Below are positions 36,486-45,095 of a stretch of DNA of 60,608 nt, in pieces. Source of the DNA: 38-11 sp964539975 (lineage in GTDB: Bacteria > Bacillota > Clostridia > Tissierellales > Dethiosulfatibacteraceae); the NCBI GenBank assembly GCA_964539975.1, contig CAZIKK010000015.1, forward strand, positions 1 through 60,608. The letters run 5' to 3'. The position numbers and the translations under genes are program-made. Positions within the stretch are counted from its first letter, which is position 1. Every line of letters starts with the position of its first letter. Under the pieces are notes generated by a model. The model saw only the letters and a program-made list of their open reading frames with translations. It had not been told where the DNA came from and ran no database searches.

Positions 36486-37244
36486 TTAGATTCTAACCAC
36501 AATACCTGATTCTTTAAGATACGCTTTCAAGTCATTTATCTTGATTTCTCCAAAATGAAATACAGATGCAGCTAAGATGCCGTCCACATCTCCTTTTTCA
36601 ACAGCCTCTTTGAAGTGTTCCATCGTACCCGCTCCACCTGAAGCAATTACTGGCACTCTCACTCGGCTTGTTATCGCTTTAAGCAATGCAATGTCATACC
36701 CATTTTTCATGCCATCTTCATCGATGCTATTAACCACTATTTCACCTGCTCCTAACGAAACCCCTTCTACAGCCCATTCTACTGCGTTCCATTCAGTCTT
36801 CTCTCTACCTCCCTTGGTGTAAACGCTCCAAGAACCAACCTCGTTTCTTTTGGCATCAATTGATAGAACCACACATTGAGAACCAAAACGTTCTGCTGCT
36901 TCTTTTATGAGTTTTGGATTTTTGACTGCGGATGAATTAATAGAAACCTTGTCCGCACCTTTACGCAATATTTCCTTAAAGTCCTCCACTGTAGAAACTC
37001 CACCACCTACACAAAACGGGATATTGATTTCATCAGCCACCTTTTTCACAAATTCCATTGAAGTTTTCCGCTCATCGCTTGATGCAGTAATGTCATAGAA
37101 AACAAGCTCATCTGCCCCATTTTCGCTGTAGTATCGCCCCAATCTCTCCGGTGCTTCAACATCTATGATACCCATAAACTGCTTTCCTTTTACCACACGT
37201 CCATTTCTAACATCTAGACATGGGATTATTCTTTTCGCAAGCAT
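36486..37244 (-). CDS. hisF: Imidazole glycerol phosphate synthase cyclase subunit
   Basis: A TIM barrel of 252 residues that takes ammonia from HisH and closes the imidazole ring. The catalytic Asp11 is in PCLDVRNG and a second aspartate in LSIDAKR. The phosphate-binding glycines (FCVGGGV, VIASGGAG) are intact. The gene overlaps the end of hisA by 19 bases. Confidence 0.97.
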   Translation of the reverse strand: MLAKRIIPCLDVRNGRVVKGKQFMGIIDVEAPERLGRYYSENGADELVFYDITASSDERKTSMEFVKKVADEINIPFCVGGGVSTVEDFKEILRKGADKVSINSSAVKNPKLIKEAAERFGSQCVVLSIDAKRNEVGSWSVYTKGGREKTEWNAVEWAVEGVSLGAGEIVVNSIDEDGMKNGYDIALLKAITSRVRVPVIASGGAGTMEHFKEAVEKGDVDGILAASVFHFGEIKINDLKAYLKESGIVVRI

Positions 37245-37945
37245 TCCATCGCCTCCTTAAAATCAAGTTTCTCGTCATACAACGCCTTCCCTACAATCGC
37301 ACCATGCAACTTCATTGCAGAGAGCTCTTGAAGATCTGATAAGCTTGCTACGCCTCCCGAAGCAATGATATCAAGATTTGTTTCTCCATTCAGTTGACGG
37401 TACATTTCAAAGTTGGGACCCTTTAACATGCCATCTCTGAGTATGTCTGTATAAATTAAAGTCTTTATCCCAATTACTTCCATTCGCTCACATATTTCCT
37501 TAACATCGACAGATGTTATGTCTTTCCACCCTCTCACAGCGGCTTTGCCTTCCACAGCATCTACCGACACAGCTATCTGATCACCATGCAACTGGGCTAG
37601 ATCTGCTAGTTTTTGTGGGTCCTCAACGGCAATCGTTCCTAAAATCACTCGTTTTACACCTAAAGAAAGCAATTCTTCAATTCTTTCAATTGATCTTATC
37701 CCTCCTCCAACTTGGATAGGAATAGAAATGTTCTTGATGATTTCTTCAATTGCATTTCGATTGATTAGTGAAGTTGACTCAGCACCATCTAAGTCAACCA
37801 CGTGTAAGTACTCTGCTCCTTGTTGTTCCCATCGAATAGCCATATCCACTGGTCGATTTGAATAGACTTTCACTTGATTAAAATCACCTTGTGTCAACCT
37901 AACACACTTGTTATCTTTTATATCTACAGCTGGAAATAAAATCAT
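37226..37945 (-). CDS. hisA: ProFAR isomerase
   Basis: The 239-residue TIM barrel performs the Amadori rearrangement of ProFAR to PRFAR. Asp8 (FPAVDIKDN) and the aspartate in IYTDILRDG are the acid/base pair; QVGGGIR is the first phosphate site. The start codon overlaps the hisH stop (ATGA). Confidence 0.97.
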   Translation of the reverse strand: MILFPAVDIKDNKCVRLTQGDFNQVKVYSNRPVDMAIRWEQQGAEYLHVVDLDGAESTSLINRNAIEEIIKNISIPIQVGGGIRSIERIEELLSLGVKRVILGTIAVEDPQKLADLAQLHGDQIAVSVDAVEGKAAVRGWKDITSVDVKEICERMEVIGIKTLIYTDILRDGMLKGPNFEMYRQLNGETNLDIIASGGVASLSDLQELSAMKLHGAIVGKALYDEKLDFKEAMECLRKE

Positions 37946-38547
37946 ATAATCAACTCCTTATATCCCTTCAAAATATTATGCCCAACCATCCCACTTTTTT
38001 CCGGATGAAACTGGATGCCATATACATTATCAAAATTCACAATACCAGGAACAACCACCTCATAGTTTGAATGTGCAACGACTTCATTTCCTTGAGTTTT
38101 TGCATAATAGGAATGCACATAGTACACATAATCTCCTTCTTGAATGTGTTTGAGAATTCTATTGTTTGGTTGGTCAAAACACAAGGCATTCCAACCCATA
38201 TGCGGCACTTTGAGATTAATCTCCATTTTCGAAATCTCTCCACTGATTAACCCCAACCCTTCATATTCGCCAAATTCATAACTTCTCTCGTATAGCAAAT
38301 GCATGCCTAGACAAATCCCAAGAATAGGCTTTCCATTACTTACTTCATCAATGATGACTTGGAATAATTCTTTGTCTTTCAAAAGCTGTATGGCATCTCT
38401 AAATGCCCCTACTCCAGGTAAAACAAGGGACTTTGCATCTTTTATTTTTTTTATATCCGATGAGATTTCCGTCTCCAACCCCACTCTTTCGAATCCTTTT
38501 TGGACAGAATTCAGATTCCCCATCCCATAATCGATTATAATATGCAT
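37942..38547 (-). CDS. hisH: Imidazole glycerol phosphate synthase glutaminase subunit
   Basis: A class I glutamine amidotransferase of 201 residues that supplies ammonia to HisF. The nucleophile is Cys79 in ILGICLGMHLLY, the oxyanion strand is PGVGAF, and the His-Glu pair is in IQFHPEKSG. It shares one base with the hisB end. Confidence 0.97.
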   Translation of the reverse strand: MHIIIDYGMGNLNSVQKGFERVGLETEISSDIKKIKDAKSLVLPGVGAFRDAIQLLKDKELFQVIIDEVSNGKPILGICLGMHLLYERSYEFGEYEGLGLISGEISKMEINLKVPHMGWNALCFDQPNNRILKHIQEGDYVYYVHSYYAKTQGNEVVAHSNYEVVVPGIVNFDNVYGIQFHPEKSGMVGHNILKGYKELII

Positions 38548-39125
38548 TATAAGACTCCTTTCGTAGACATAATCTCATCTCCAATGCAAATAGATGCTTC
38601 CTTTAAAACCCGCCCCAAAGCCTTGAAAACTGCTTCAATTTTATGATGGTCGTTTCTTCCATATAACAAAGTCGCATGCAGTGTTATCCTTGCCTCTGAA
38701 ATAAATGACCTGAAAAATTCTTCGAAATTTTGCGTGTCCACTTCTCCTAGATAATCCCTCTCCATAGGGACATCGTACACAAGATAAGGTCGCCCACTTA
38801 TATCCACCGTCAAACGCACCAATACCTCATCCATTGGCAAGTATATATGGCTGTATCGTTGAATACCTTTTCTATCTCCCAATGCATCTCTGTAAGCTTT
38901 CCCCAGAGCTAAGCCTATATCTTCCATTGTATGATGTGTATCCACCTCTAAGTCACCTTGACAAGTTAGCTCCAAATCGATTTTGCCATGAAAAGCCATC
39001 AGATTTAGCATGTGATCAAAAAAGCCGATTCCAGTATCAATTTTGTGAACACCCGTCCCATCTAAATTGATCTTTGCGACAATCGATGTTTCATTTGTTT
39101 TTCTTTCCACTTGAGATTTTCTCAT
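38547..39125 (-). CDS. hisB: Imidazoleglycerol-phosphate dehydratase
   Basis: A Mn-dependent dehydratase of 192 residues. The metal-ligand motifs GFFDHML, THHTMEDIG and GRNDHHKIE are complete. This is the monofunctional form without a phosphatase domain, and no histidinol-phosphatase gene is in the operon; a PHP-type HisK elsewhere is likely. Confidence 0.97.
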   Translation of the reverse strand: MRKSQVERKTNETSIVAKINLDGTGVHKIDTGIGFFDHMLNLMAFHGKIDLELTCQGDLEVDTHHTMEDIGLALGKAYRDALGDRKGIQRYSHIYLPMDEVLVRLTVDISGRPYLVYDVPMERDYLGEVDTQNFEEFFRSFISEARITLHATLLYGRNDHHKIEAVFKALGRVLKEASICIGDEIMSTKGVL

Positions 39126-40147
39126 GATAACGCCTCCATTACTCTAATCAAAAAATCAATTTCTTCAGCATTCCCAACTGAGATTCTGTAAAACCCATCC
39201 AGATCGCCAGATAATTTTCTGATTAAAATTCCTTTCTCACACATTTTTTCAAAAAAATCCTTGTTTTTGTTTTTGATCATTATAAAGTTTGCCTTGCTTG
39301 GATAAACGACGCACCCCATCCTGGTCAATTCTGCTGATAGACGGTCTCTTTGTTTCGAAATTTCTTTAACAAAGCCATGAACTTTTTCAGCCCTATCTAA
39401 AGCCTTTTCCGCCAATAACTGTGAAATGGCATTAACATTATAAGGCATTTTAATTGCCCAAAGTTTTTTTAATAATTCTGAATTTGTCGCTAAACATCCA
39501 ATTCTTAAGGATGCTAACCCAAAAGCTTTTGATAAAGTTCTCATCACAATCAAATTTTTGTACTTTTCAATCTCCGCCATCAGAGATTCTCCACCAAAAT
39601 CAATATACGCCTCATCTAGTATAACAATCCCTTGATCAAAGTTCTCAAGAAATTCAATGATTTCTTTCTTCTCAATGTAATAACCTGTGGGATTGTTGGG
39701 ATTACAAATAATAACCACTTTAGGTTTTAAGTTGTTTGCTTCATCCAATAAAGCATTAAGATCGACAGAATAGTCATCATTGCTATCAACTTGGCAATAA
39801 TCTGCTCCTGCCAATTGACAGTAGGTGTCATACATGCTAAAAGATGGTTTGAATCCTAACACCTTGTCTCTAGGCTCACAAAATCCGTTGATCACAAGAT
39901 TGATCATATCACTTGATCCGTTTCCTACCATGATTTGATTTTTTTGACACCCGTAATACTTAGCCAATTTTTCTCTCAAAGATGTTGCATCACTATCTGG
40001 ATAAAGATGAGCTGACAATCCTTTAAAAGATTCTATTTCCGGTAGCAAATAACTCTTTGTCTCATTGGCATCTAGTTTGATCTTATATGGCTTTTCGTTG
40101 ACAAAATATGGTTTCAACTTCTCCACACTTTTTTTTAACTCAATCAT
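39122..40147 (-). CDS. hisC: Histidinol-phosphate aminotransferase
   Basis: A PLP class I/II aminotransferase of 341 residues. The pyridoxal lysine is in RTLSKAFGLASLRIG, the aspartate in VILDEAYIDF, and the asparagine in NPNNPTG. It overlaps the ends of hisB and hisD by a few bases. Confidence 0.96.
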   Translation of the reverse strand: MIELKKSVEKLKPYFVNEKPYKIKLDANETKSYLLPEIESFKGLSAHLYPDSDATSLREKLAKYYGCQKNQIMVGNGSSDMINLVINGFCEPRDKVLGFKPSFSMYDTYCQLAGADYCQVDSNDDYSVDLNALLDEANNLKPKVVIICNPNNPTGYYIEKKEIIEFLENFDQGIVILDEAYIDFGGESLMAEIEKYKNLIVMRTLSKAFGLASLRIGCLATNSELLKKLWAIKMPYNVNAISQLLAEKALDRAEKVHGFVKEISKQRDRLSAELTRMGCVVYPSKANFIMIKNKNKDFFEKMCEKGILIRKLSGDLDGFYRISVGNAEEIDFLIRVMEALS

Positions 40148-41438
40148 TCTGACCTCCTGGGAAACGTACTCTTATTGCATTCGCATGTCCGCTTAAGCCT
40201 TCATTTTCTGCAAATCTTATGATATGGTTTTTCTCCTTTTCTAAAGCTTCTTTGCTATAATAAATCAATGAAGTCTTCTTTATGAAATCATCTACACTTA
40301 ACGCGGATGAAAACTTAGAAGTCGCATTGGTTGGCAACGTATGATTTGGTCCTGCATAATAATCCCCTACTGGTTCAGGCGTATACTCGCCAAGAAATAT
40401 TGCTCCTGCGTTCTTGATTTTTTTGTAGTCTTCAAAGGGATTTCTTGTTAGAATTTCTAGATGCTCCGGTGCTATTTCGTTCGCTACCTCGATCGTTTCA
40501 TCTAAAGAACTTGTCATGATGATGGCACCATAATCAGTAAGTGCTTTTTTTACTATCTCTTTTCTTTTCATTTGAGAAACTCTTTTCCCCAAAGACTGAT
40601 TAACGCGTTCTGCTAATTCATAAGAACTTGTCACAAGAATAGATGCCGCCATTTCATCATGTTCTGCTTGTGAAATTAAATCAGCTGCTATGTGTTCAGG
40701 GTTAGCGTGTTCATCAGCAATTATCAGTATCTCGCTAGGCCCTGCTATCATGTCTATCCCTACAAAACTTGATACAATTTTCTTAGCCATAGCCACATAG
40801 ATATTGCCTGGACCTGTGATTTTATAAACTCTCGGAATTGATTCTGTCCCATATGCCATTGCTGAAATTCCTTGGGCCCCTCCTACTTTAAAGATTCTAT
40901 CCACACCCGCAATATGGGCAGCTGCTAAAATAGAATCCTGGATTTCTCCATTCTTGTTGGGAGGTGTGATCATAATGAGTTCTTCTACGCCAGCTAGTTT
41001 TGCTGGCACTGCATTCATTAGAACCGTTGATGGATAAGCAGCTTTGCCACCTGGCACATAAATGCCTACTTTTTCTATCGGTGTCACAATTTGTCCAAGA
41101 ATTATGTCTTCTCTGTCAGGCTTATAGGTCATTGTTTTTTTTATGAATCTTCGATGGTAATCTATGATATTTTTATGGGCTTGAATAAGCGTTTCTAGCA
41201 AGTCTACGTCCACCCTACTGTATGCTTGTTTAATTTCTTCTTTCGTTACTTCAAGATGATTCAAACAAACCCCATCAAATTTCTTTGTGTACTCTAATAC
41301 TGCTTTGTCTTTTCTAAGTTTCACATCTTCTACAATCTGTTCCACCACTTTTTGAATAGTTTTAAAATCAACAGCGTTTCTTTTTTCTAGTTCTTCAATA
41401 AACAAAGCATTCTCTTTGGATTCATATACTTTTAGCAT
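40140..41438 (-). CDS. hisD: Histidinol dehydrogenase
   Basis: A zinc enzyme of 432 residues that oxidises histidinol twice with NAD to histidine. Markers: GKAAYPSTVLMNAVPAKLAG, the segment SQAEHDEMAAS with zinc ligands Gln and His, EIAPEHLEI, and AGPNHTLPT. Its 5' end overlaps hisG by 17 bases. Confidence 0.97.
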   Translation of the reverse strand: MLKVYESKENALFIEELEKRNAVDFKTIQKVVEQIVEDVKLRKDKAVLEYTKKFDGVCLNHLEVTKEEIKQAYSRVDVDLLETLIQAHKNIIDYHRRFIKKTMTYKPDREDIILGQIVTPIEKVGIYVPGGKAAYPSTVLMNAVPAKLAGVEELIMITPPNKNGEIQDSILAAAHIAGVDRIFKVGGAQGISAMAYGTESIPRVYKITGPGNIYVAMAKKIVSSFVGIDMIAGPSEILIIADEHANPEHIAADLISQAEHDEMAASILVTSSYELAERVNQSLGKRVSQMKRKEIVKKALTDYGAIIMTSSLDETIEVANEIAPEHLEILTRNPFEDYKKIKNAGAIFLGEYTPEPVGDYYAGPNHTLPTNATSKFSSALSVDDFIKKTSLIYYSKEALEKEKNHIIRFAENEGLSGHANAIRVRFPGGQND

Positions 41439-42069
41439 GGTGTGCTTTCTCCCATTCAGAAATTTTGTTTATGATCTCATCAATCTGTTCCATTTTGAAT
41501 TTATATCCTATGCGATTGGCAATAATCTGGGGATGTATGTCATACATATCTTCTAATATCTCAAGTCCATTTGCCCTTAATGTATTTCCTGTTTCAACAA
41601 TATCTACTATTACATCTGATAATCCAAGTATAGGCGCTAATTCAACCGACCCGTTTAATTTTATCAATTCTATCTTTTGTCCTTTGCTCTCAAAATATTC
41701 TTTTGAAGAGTTGGAAAACTTTGTCGCAACTTTCAAGACCGAATTGTTTTGGTACAGTTTTTTCCCTTTTTCTCCAGCTATGCACATTTTACAATGGCCG
41801 AAGTCAAGGTTATAAAGCTGATAAACTTCCGACTGACTCTCTTTTACCATGTCTTTTCCCACTATTCCTATGTCTGCGACACCATTGCTTACGTATGTTA
41901 CAACATCCGAATTTTTCAACAACATGAACTTTATTTTGTTTTCTTCATCTTCAAAAACCAATTTTCTAGAATTCAAGTCTAACGTCTTTCCTATCCCTAT
42001 TTTATCGAAAAGCTCTGCAGACTGATCTCCAAGTCTTCCTTTTGCAAGTGCGATTACTAAATAATCCAT
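41422..42069 (-). CDS. hisG: ATP phosphoribosyltransferase, short form
   Basis: The first enzyme of histidine synthesis, joining ATP and PRPP. At 215 residues it is the short form lacking the C-terminal allosteric domain, so it needs HisZ, encoded immediately upstream. The PRPP-binding stretch is DVIVDIVETGNTLRANGL. It shares a base with the hisZ stop. Confidence 0.96.
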   Translation of the reverse strand: MDYLVIALAKGRLGDQSAELFDKIGIGKTLDLNSRKLVFEDEENKIKFMLLKNSDVVTYVSNGVADIGIVGKDMVKESQSEVYQLYNLDFGHCKMCIAGEKGKKLYQNNSVLKVATKFSNSSKEYFESKGQKIELIKLNGSVELAPILGLSDVIVDIVETGNTLRANGLEILEDMYDIHPQIIANRIGYKFKMEQIDEIINKISEWEKAHHAKSI

Positions 42070-43025
42070 TAAATATCCCCTCCCTCATATAAAACTTTCA
42101 ATAGTTCATCCAATTCAACAGAAAAACCTATCGCTGGTACAATTTCACCGAATTGCTCTGTATAAGTGTCATACCTTCCTCCTTTGATAATTTCTCTATT
42201 GGAGTCCCTGTAATAGCCTTTAATGGTTAGCCCTGAATAATAACCTAAACTTGATACCATTGACAAATCACACATCGATCTTGAAATAAGACCTTTTTTG
42301 TCCTTAATTGAAATAATTTCCTTCAACTCGTTCAATCCATTTCTCATTCGTTCATTCAAATAACCTTTCTCTGCTTTTTCAATCACTTCAATTGGATTTC
42401 CTTTAAGATTAATTACATTCAAAAGTGCCTCATAAGCATCGTTTTTTTCGAGACCCTTAGTGAAATTTCGCAACTCTTGTTTATTCTTTCTGTCAATGTA
42501 ATATAAGATTGCGTTGTATTCTTCTTCATCCAAGTAAAACTCTTTCATCAACCCTTTGAGATACTCTGAACTGCCTATTTCTAAAATATAATTCTGTCTG
42601 TATTTTCCTAGAATTTCATTTGCCAAAAGCACGATCTCTCTGTCAGCATCTAATGTATCATAACCTAAGCACTCTACTCCCATCTGGCGTATTTCCTTCA
42701 CCAATGATCCCGACTGCTTAAATATTTTTTCATAATAAAACAATTTTACTTTCTGGTCTTTCTCCCAACGAGGCAATAAGTTGTTTAACAAATTAGAAGT
42801 TATGTCTGGCCTTAAAATAGAAATATGCCCATTCGCATTCATTACCTTTACCGTCTCTTTACGGTTTGAGCGTGTATTCATACGCACAAATTTGTCATAA
42901 TCTTCTAATATACTCGGTTCATAATTCACATACTCTCTAGCCAAAACCATCTCTTCAATGTCAGTTTTTAATTTATATCTTTTCGAAGAATAGTCTAATG
43001 CTCCTTTAATATCAACAAATTTCAT
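42069..43025 (-). CDS. hisZ: ATP phosphoribosyltransferase regulatory subunit
   Basis: A catalytically inactive HisRS paralogue, 318 residues, that completes the short-form HisG octamer and passes histidine feedback inhibition. It has the class II core (motif-2-like region FYYEKIFKQSG) but is shorter than HisRS and lacks an anticodon-binding domain. It is first in the his operon; GGAGG lies 5 bases before the ATG, just after the attenuator hairpin. Confidence 0.93.
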   Translation of the reverse strand: MKFVDIKGALDYSSKRYKLKTDIEEMVLAREYVNYEPSILEDYDKFVRMNTRSNRKETVKVMNANGHISILRPDITSNLLNNLLPRWEKDQKVKLFYYEKIFKQSGSLVKEIRQMGVECLGYDTLDADREIVLLANEILGKYRQNYILEIGSSEYLKGLMKEFYLDEEEYNAILYYIDRKNKQELRNFTKGLEKNDAYEALLNVINLKGNPIEVIEKAEKGYLNERMRNGLNELKEIISIKDKKGLISRSMCDLSMVSSLGYYSGLTIKGYYRDSNREIIKGGRYDTYTEQFGEIVPAIGFSVELDELLKVLYEGGDI

Positions 43026-43044
43026 GTTTCCTCCTTTTTTCCCA

Positions 43045-43079
43045 TTATAAAAGCCATTCGGTCTGCATCCGAATGGCTT
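43045..43079 (-). terminator. Attenuator terminator of the his operon
   Basis: On the minus strand AAGCCATTCGG pairs with CCGAATGGCTT (11 bp) around a 7-base loop, followed by TTTTAT. It stands 20 bases before hisZ. The loop plus the 5' arm can instead pair with an upstream strand (43098-43112), so the hairpin is conditional. Confidence 0.85.
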
Positions 43080-43112
43080 CTCTTAGAATCCCTTCTTCCA
43101 TCATAGATGCAG
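43063..43112 (-). promoter_or_regulatory. Antiterminator of the his attenuator
   Basis: CTGCATC (43106-43112) pairs with GATGCAG (43063-43069), and GATGG (43098-43102) pairs with CCATT (43072-43076, one G-U), with a small internal loop. This uses up the 5' arm and loop of the terminator. The competing partner is the His-codon stretch: CATCATAGA (43179-43187) is perfectly complementary to TCTATGATG (43099-43107). Confidence 0.75.
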
Positions 43113-43160
43113 TCTTAGCTATCACTAATAGAGCTTGCACCTACGAACATACTACTCGTT

Positions 43161-43235
43161 CTAAAGCAAACTCCCGCTTCTATGATGATGTCCTTTATTC
43201 TCTTTTAATGACGCGCTTCCGAATAATCTCATCAT
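43161..43235 (-). CDS. Histidine leader peptide
   Basis: A 24-codon frame beginning ATG ATG, with GAGG (43242-43245) at normal spacing, encodes MMRLFGSASLKENKG, then His-His-His, then RSGSLL and TAG. The three consecutive CAT codons (43182-43190) lie between a strong promoter and a conditional terminator ahead of the his operon. It is not in any list of known genes I can consult. The evidence is its place, its codons and the RNA pairings, and translation is inferred. Confidence 0.75.
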   Translation of the reverse strand: MMRLFGSASLKENKGHHHRSGSLL

Positions 43236-43262
43236 TTACATCCTCATTATTGAATACTATAG

Positions 43263-43291
43263 ACTATATCACTTAGAATTCTACTTGTCAA
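43263..43291 (-). promoter_or_regulatory. Promoter of the his operon
   Basis: TTGACA (43286-43291), 17 bases, TATAGT (43263-43268) on the minus strand. The transcript would start near 43256, giving a leader of about 230 bases before hisZ. No T-box consensus (GGGTGG...) occurs in that leader. Confidence 0.85.
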
Positions 43292-43303
43292 TGCTTTGAG
43301 TCG

Positions 43304-44224
43304 TTAAAACGCTACCTTCTCAGCCCCTTTTAAGCTGAGCATCTCTCTAGCTTCTGCAGGCGATGCCACTTGTCCACCTGTGGCCTCGATGATACCTTTC
43401 ATCTGAGCCACTTGTTCTCCACTGTTTTTTGCCTTGACTTTTGGTCTTAGATACAGGTTGTCTTCCAGTCCTACTCTCACATGTCCTCCCATGGACAACG
43501 CCACGCTTGTCATAGCAAATTGATGCCTGCCCGCCGCTGCTACTGACCATTCAAATTGATCGCCTAGCTGTTGCTTGGCTTTTTTTACCATGAAGGCTAG
43601 GTTTTCTGTCTCTGCTGGTATTCCCCCTAGAATTCCCATCACAAACTGAAGATAAATGGGTTTTGTCAACAAGCCTGTCTCTTTGAAGTAAGCTAGGTTA
43701 TTGATCATTCCTACATCGTATACTTCAAACTCTGGTATGGTCTCATTGGCGTACATGGTTTCTACATAGGATTTGATCCCTTTAAACGTGTTGGAAAAAA
43801 TTAAATCTTCGGTTCCTTCTAAATACGGGATTTCCCAGTCGAATTTTGGCTTTAGTTTCTTTGCTGCCGGGGCTAGGACAAAGTTGATGGAGCCCGCGTT
43901 GCACGATGCTAGTTCTGGCTTTAGTTCTGTGACGGGTCTGAGTCTTTCTTCTATGCTCATCCCCAGTCCGCCTCCTGTGGTCACGCATACGATTAGATCT
44001 GATTTTTCTTTGATTCCCGCTGCGATTTCTTTGAATAGCCCTATGTCTGAATTGGGCCGTCCTGTCTCTGGGTCTCGCGCGTGTATGTGGACTACGGATG
44101 CACCTGCTTCGTATGCGCTCAAGGCATCTGCTATGATTTGTTCCGGTGTGATGGGCAGGTATTCACTCATTCCTGGTGTGTGAATGCCTCCTGTTATCGC
44201 TGATGTGATGATTGTTTTTTTCAT
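43304..44224 (-). CDS. kce: 3-keto-5-aminohexanoate cleavage enzyme-family (BKACE) protein
   Basis: The 306-residue protein matches the Kce/BKACE family, which condenses a beta-keto acid with acetyl-CoA and releases acetoacetate; Kce itself acts in lysine fermentation. Zinc ligands His46 and His48 lie in VVHIHARDPETGRP, and family segments NAGSINFVLAP and ELEVYD-like EFEVYD follow. The gene is clearly GC-richer than its neighbours (53-58% in several 60-base lines against about 30% in hisZ), so it may be acquired or very highly expressed. No other lysine-fermentation gene (kam, kdd, kal) is in the window, so the substrate is open. Confidence 0.87.
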   Translation of the reverse strand: MKKTIITSAITGGIHTPGMSEYLPITPEQIIADALSAYEAGASVVHIHARDPETGRPNSDIGLFKEIAAGIKEKSDLIVCVTTGGGLGMSIEERLRPVTELKPELASCNAGSINFVLAPAAKKLKPKFDWEIPYLEGTEDLIFSNTFKGIKSYVETMYANETIPEFEVYDVGMINNLAYFKETGLLTKPIYLQFVMGILGGIPAETENLAFMVKKAKQQLGDQFEWSVAAAGRHQFAMTSVALSMGGHVRVGLEDNLYLRPKVKAKNSGEQVAQMKGIIEATGGQVASPAEAREMLSLKGAEKVAF

Positions 44225-44248
44225 TTAAATGCCTCCTATCTTATATTA

Positions 44249-44266
44249 AATAGTGACTATACTATT
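44249..44266. repeat. Inverted repeat upstream of kce
   Basis: AATAGT and ACTATT, separated by 6 bases, lie between the kce promoter and its ribosome binding site. The position fits an operator for a dimeric repressor, but no regulator gene is adjacent, so this is only a candidate. Confidence 0.4.
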
Positions 44267-44275
44267 CATACTCAT

Positions 44276-44304
44276 ATGATATAATACAGGCATTTTTAAA
44301 TCAA
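44276..44304 (-). promoter_or_regulatory. Promoter of kce
   Basis: TTGATT (44299-44304), 17 bases, TATCAT (44276-44281), in the gap after dapH. It makes kce a separate transcription unit. Confidence 0.6.
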
Positions 44305-44356
44305 GTGCCAAGTCTATCTATCTTACTAGCCTAATCGACAAAAAACTGACCATCCT

Positions 44357-45073
44357 CTACCTATCACGCAAATCTTCCAGAAGCTTAGTTTTCTCAGCTG
44401 TTTGATCATCTTTCATTTTTATAATCTTTGCAGGTGATCCTGCTACAACAGCCCCCTCAGGAACAGGTTTTGTCACCACAGCTCCTGCAGCTACAACAGA
44501 ACCTTTCCCGATAGTCACACCTTCTAAAATGACCGCATTGGCACCTATCATCACATCATCTTCTAGAATGACTGGTGTTTTGTTAGGTGGTTCAAGAACA
44601 CCAGCAATAACTGCTCCCGCTCCAATGTGGCAGTTATTGCCAATCGTTCCCCTTGCGCCAACAACAGCTCCCATATCTACCATTGTGCCTTCTCCAATTT
44701 CAGCGCCTATGTTAATAATCGCCCCCATCATAATAATGGCACCTTTCCCAATTTTTACGTGTTCCCGTATAAATGCGCCTGGTTCTATTCTAGCTTGTAT
44801 CTCATTCGTGTCCAATAAAGGAATTGCCGAATTACGTCGGTCATATTCAATCTTGTAATCTGTTATACTAGTCTGGCAAGTACTTAATACTTCCTTGATT
44901 CTTTCATACTCTCCAAATACGATAGCACTCTTCTCAGATCCAAACACTAAGCAATCCTTGAAATCAATTTTGTTTAAATCTCCATTGATATATAACTTCA
45001 CAGGCGTTGCTTTCGTAGCATTTTTTATGTATTTTGCAATTTCATACGCGTCTGTCAATTTCTCTTTACTCAT
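44357..45073 (-). CDS. dapH: Tetrahydrodipicolinate N-acetyltransferase
   Basis: I start at 45073 (238 residues), with GGAGG before MSKEKLTDAYE; the frame extends to 45106 and would overlap dapB. An N-terminal DapH domain (about 1-85) is followed by a left-handed beta helix of hexapeptide repeats (about 90-200; repeated IGxG/GAxVxxGAxI patterns). It acetylates tetrahydrodipicolinate in the acetyl branch of lysine/DAP synthesis. It is last in dapA-dapB-dapH. Confidence 0.95.
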   Translation of the reverse strand: MSKEKLTDAYEIAKYIKNATKATPVKLYINGDLNKIDFKDCLVFGSEKSAIVFGEYERIKEVLSTCQTSITDYKIEYDRRNSAIPLLDTNEIQARIEPGAFIREHVKIGKGAIIMMGAIINIGAEIGEGTMVDMGAVVGARGTIGNNCHIGAGAVIAGVLEPPNKTPVILEDDVMIGANAVILEGVTIGKGSVVAAGAVVTKPVPEGAVVAGSPAKIIKMKDDQTAEKTKLLEDLRDR

Positions 45074-45095
45074 TTTTCCTCCATGATAATCCTTA

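Noticed and set aside
43026..43260. The his leader as a T-box
   Set aside because: The conserved GGGTGG-ACC core is absent; the His codon run and three competing pairings fit peptide-mediated attenuation better.
43304..44224. kce as part of the his or dap operon
   Set aside because: It has its own promoter after dapH, a different base composition, and the his promoter starts after its stop codon.
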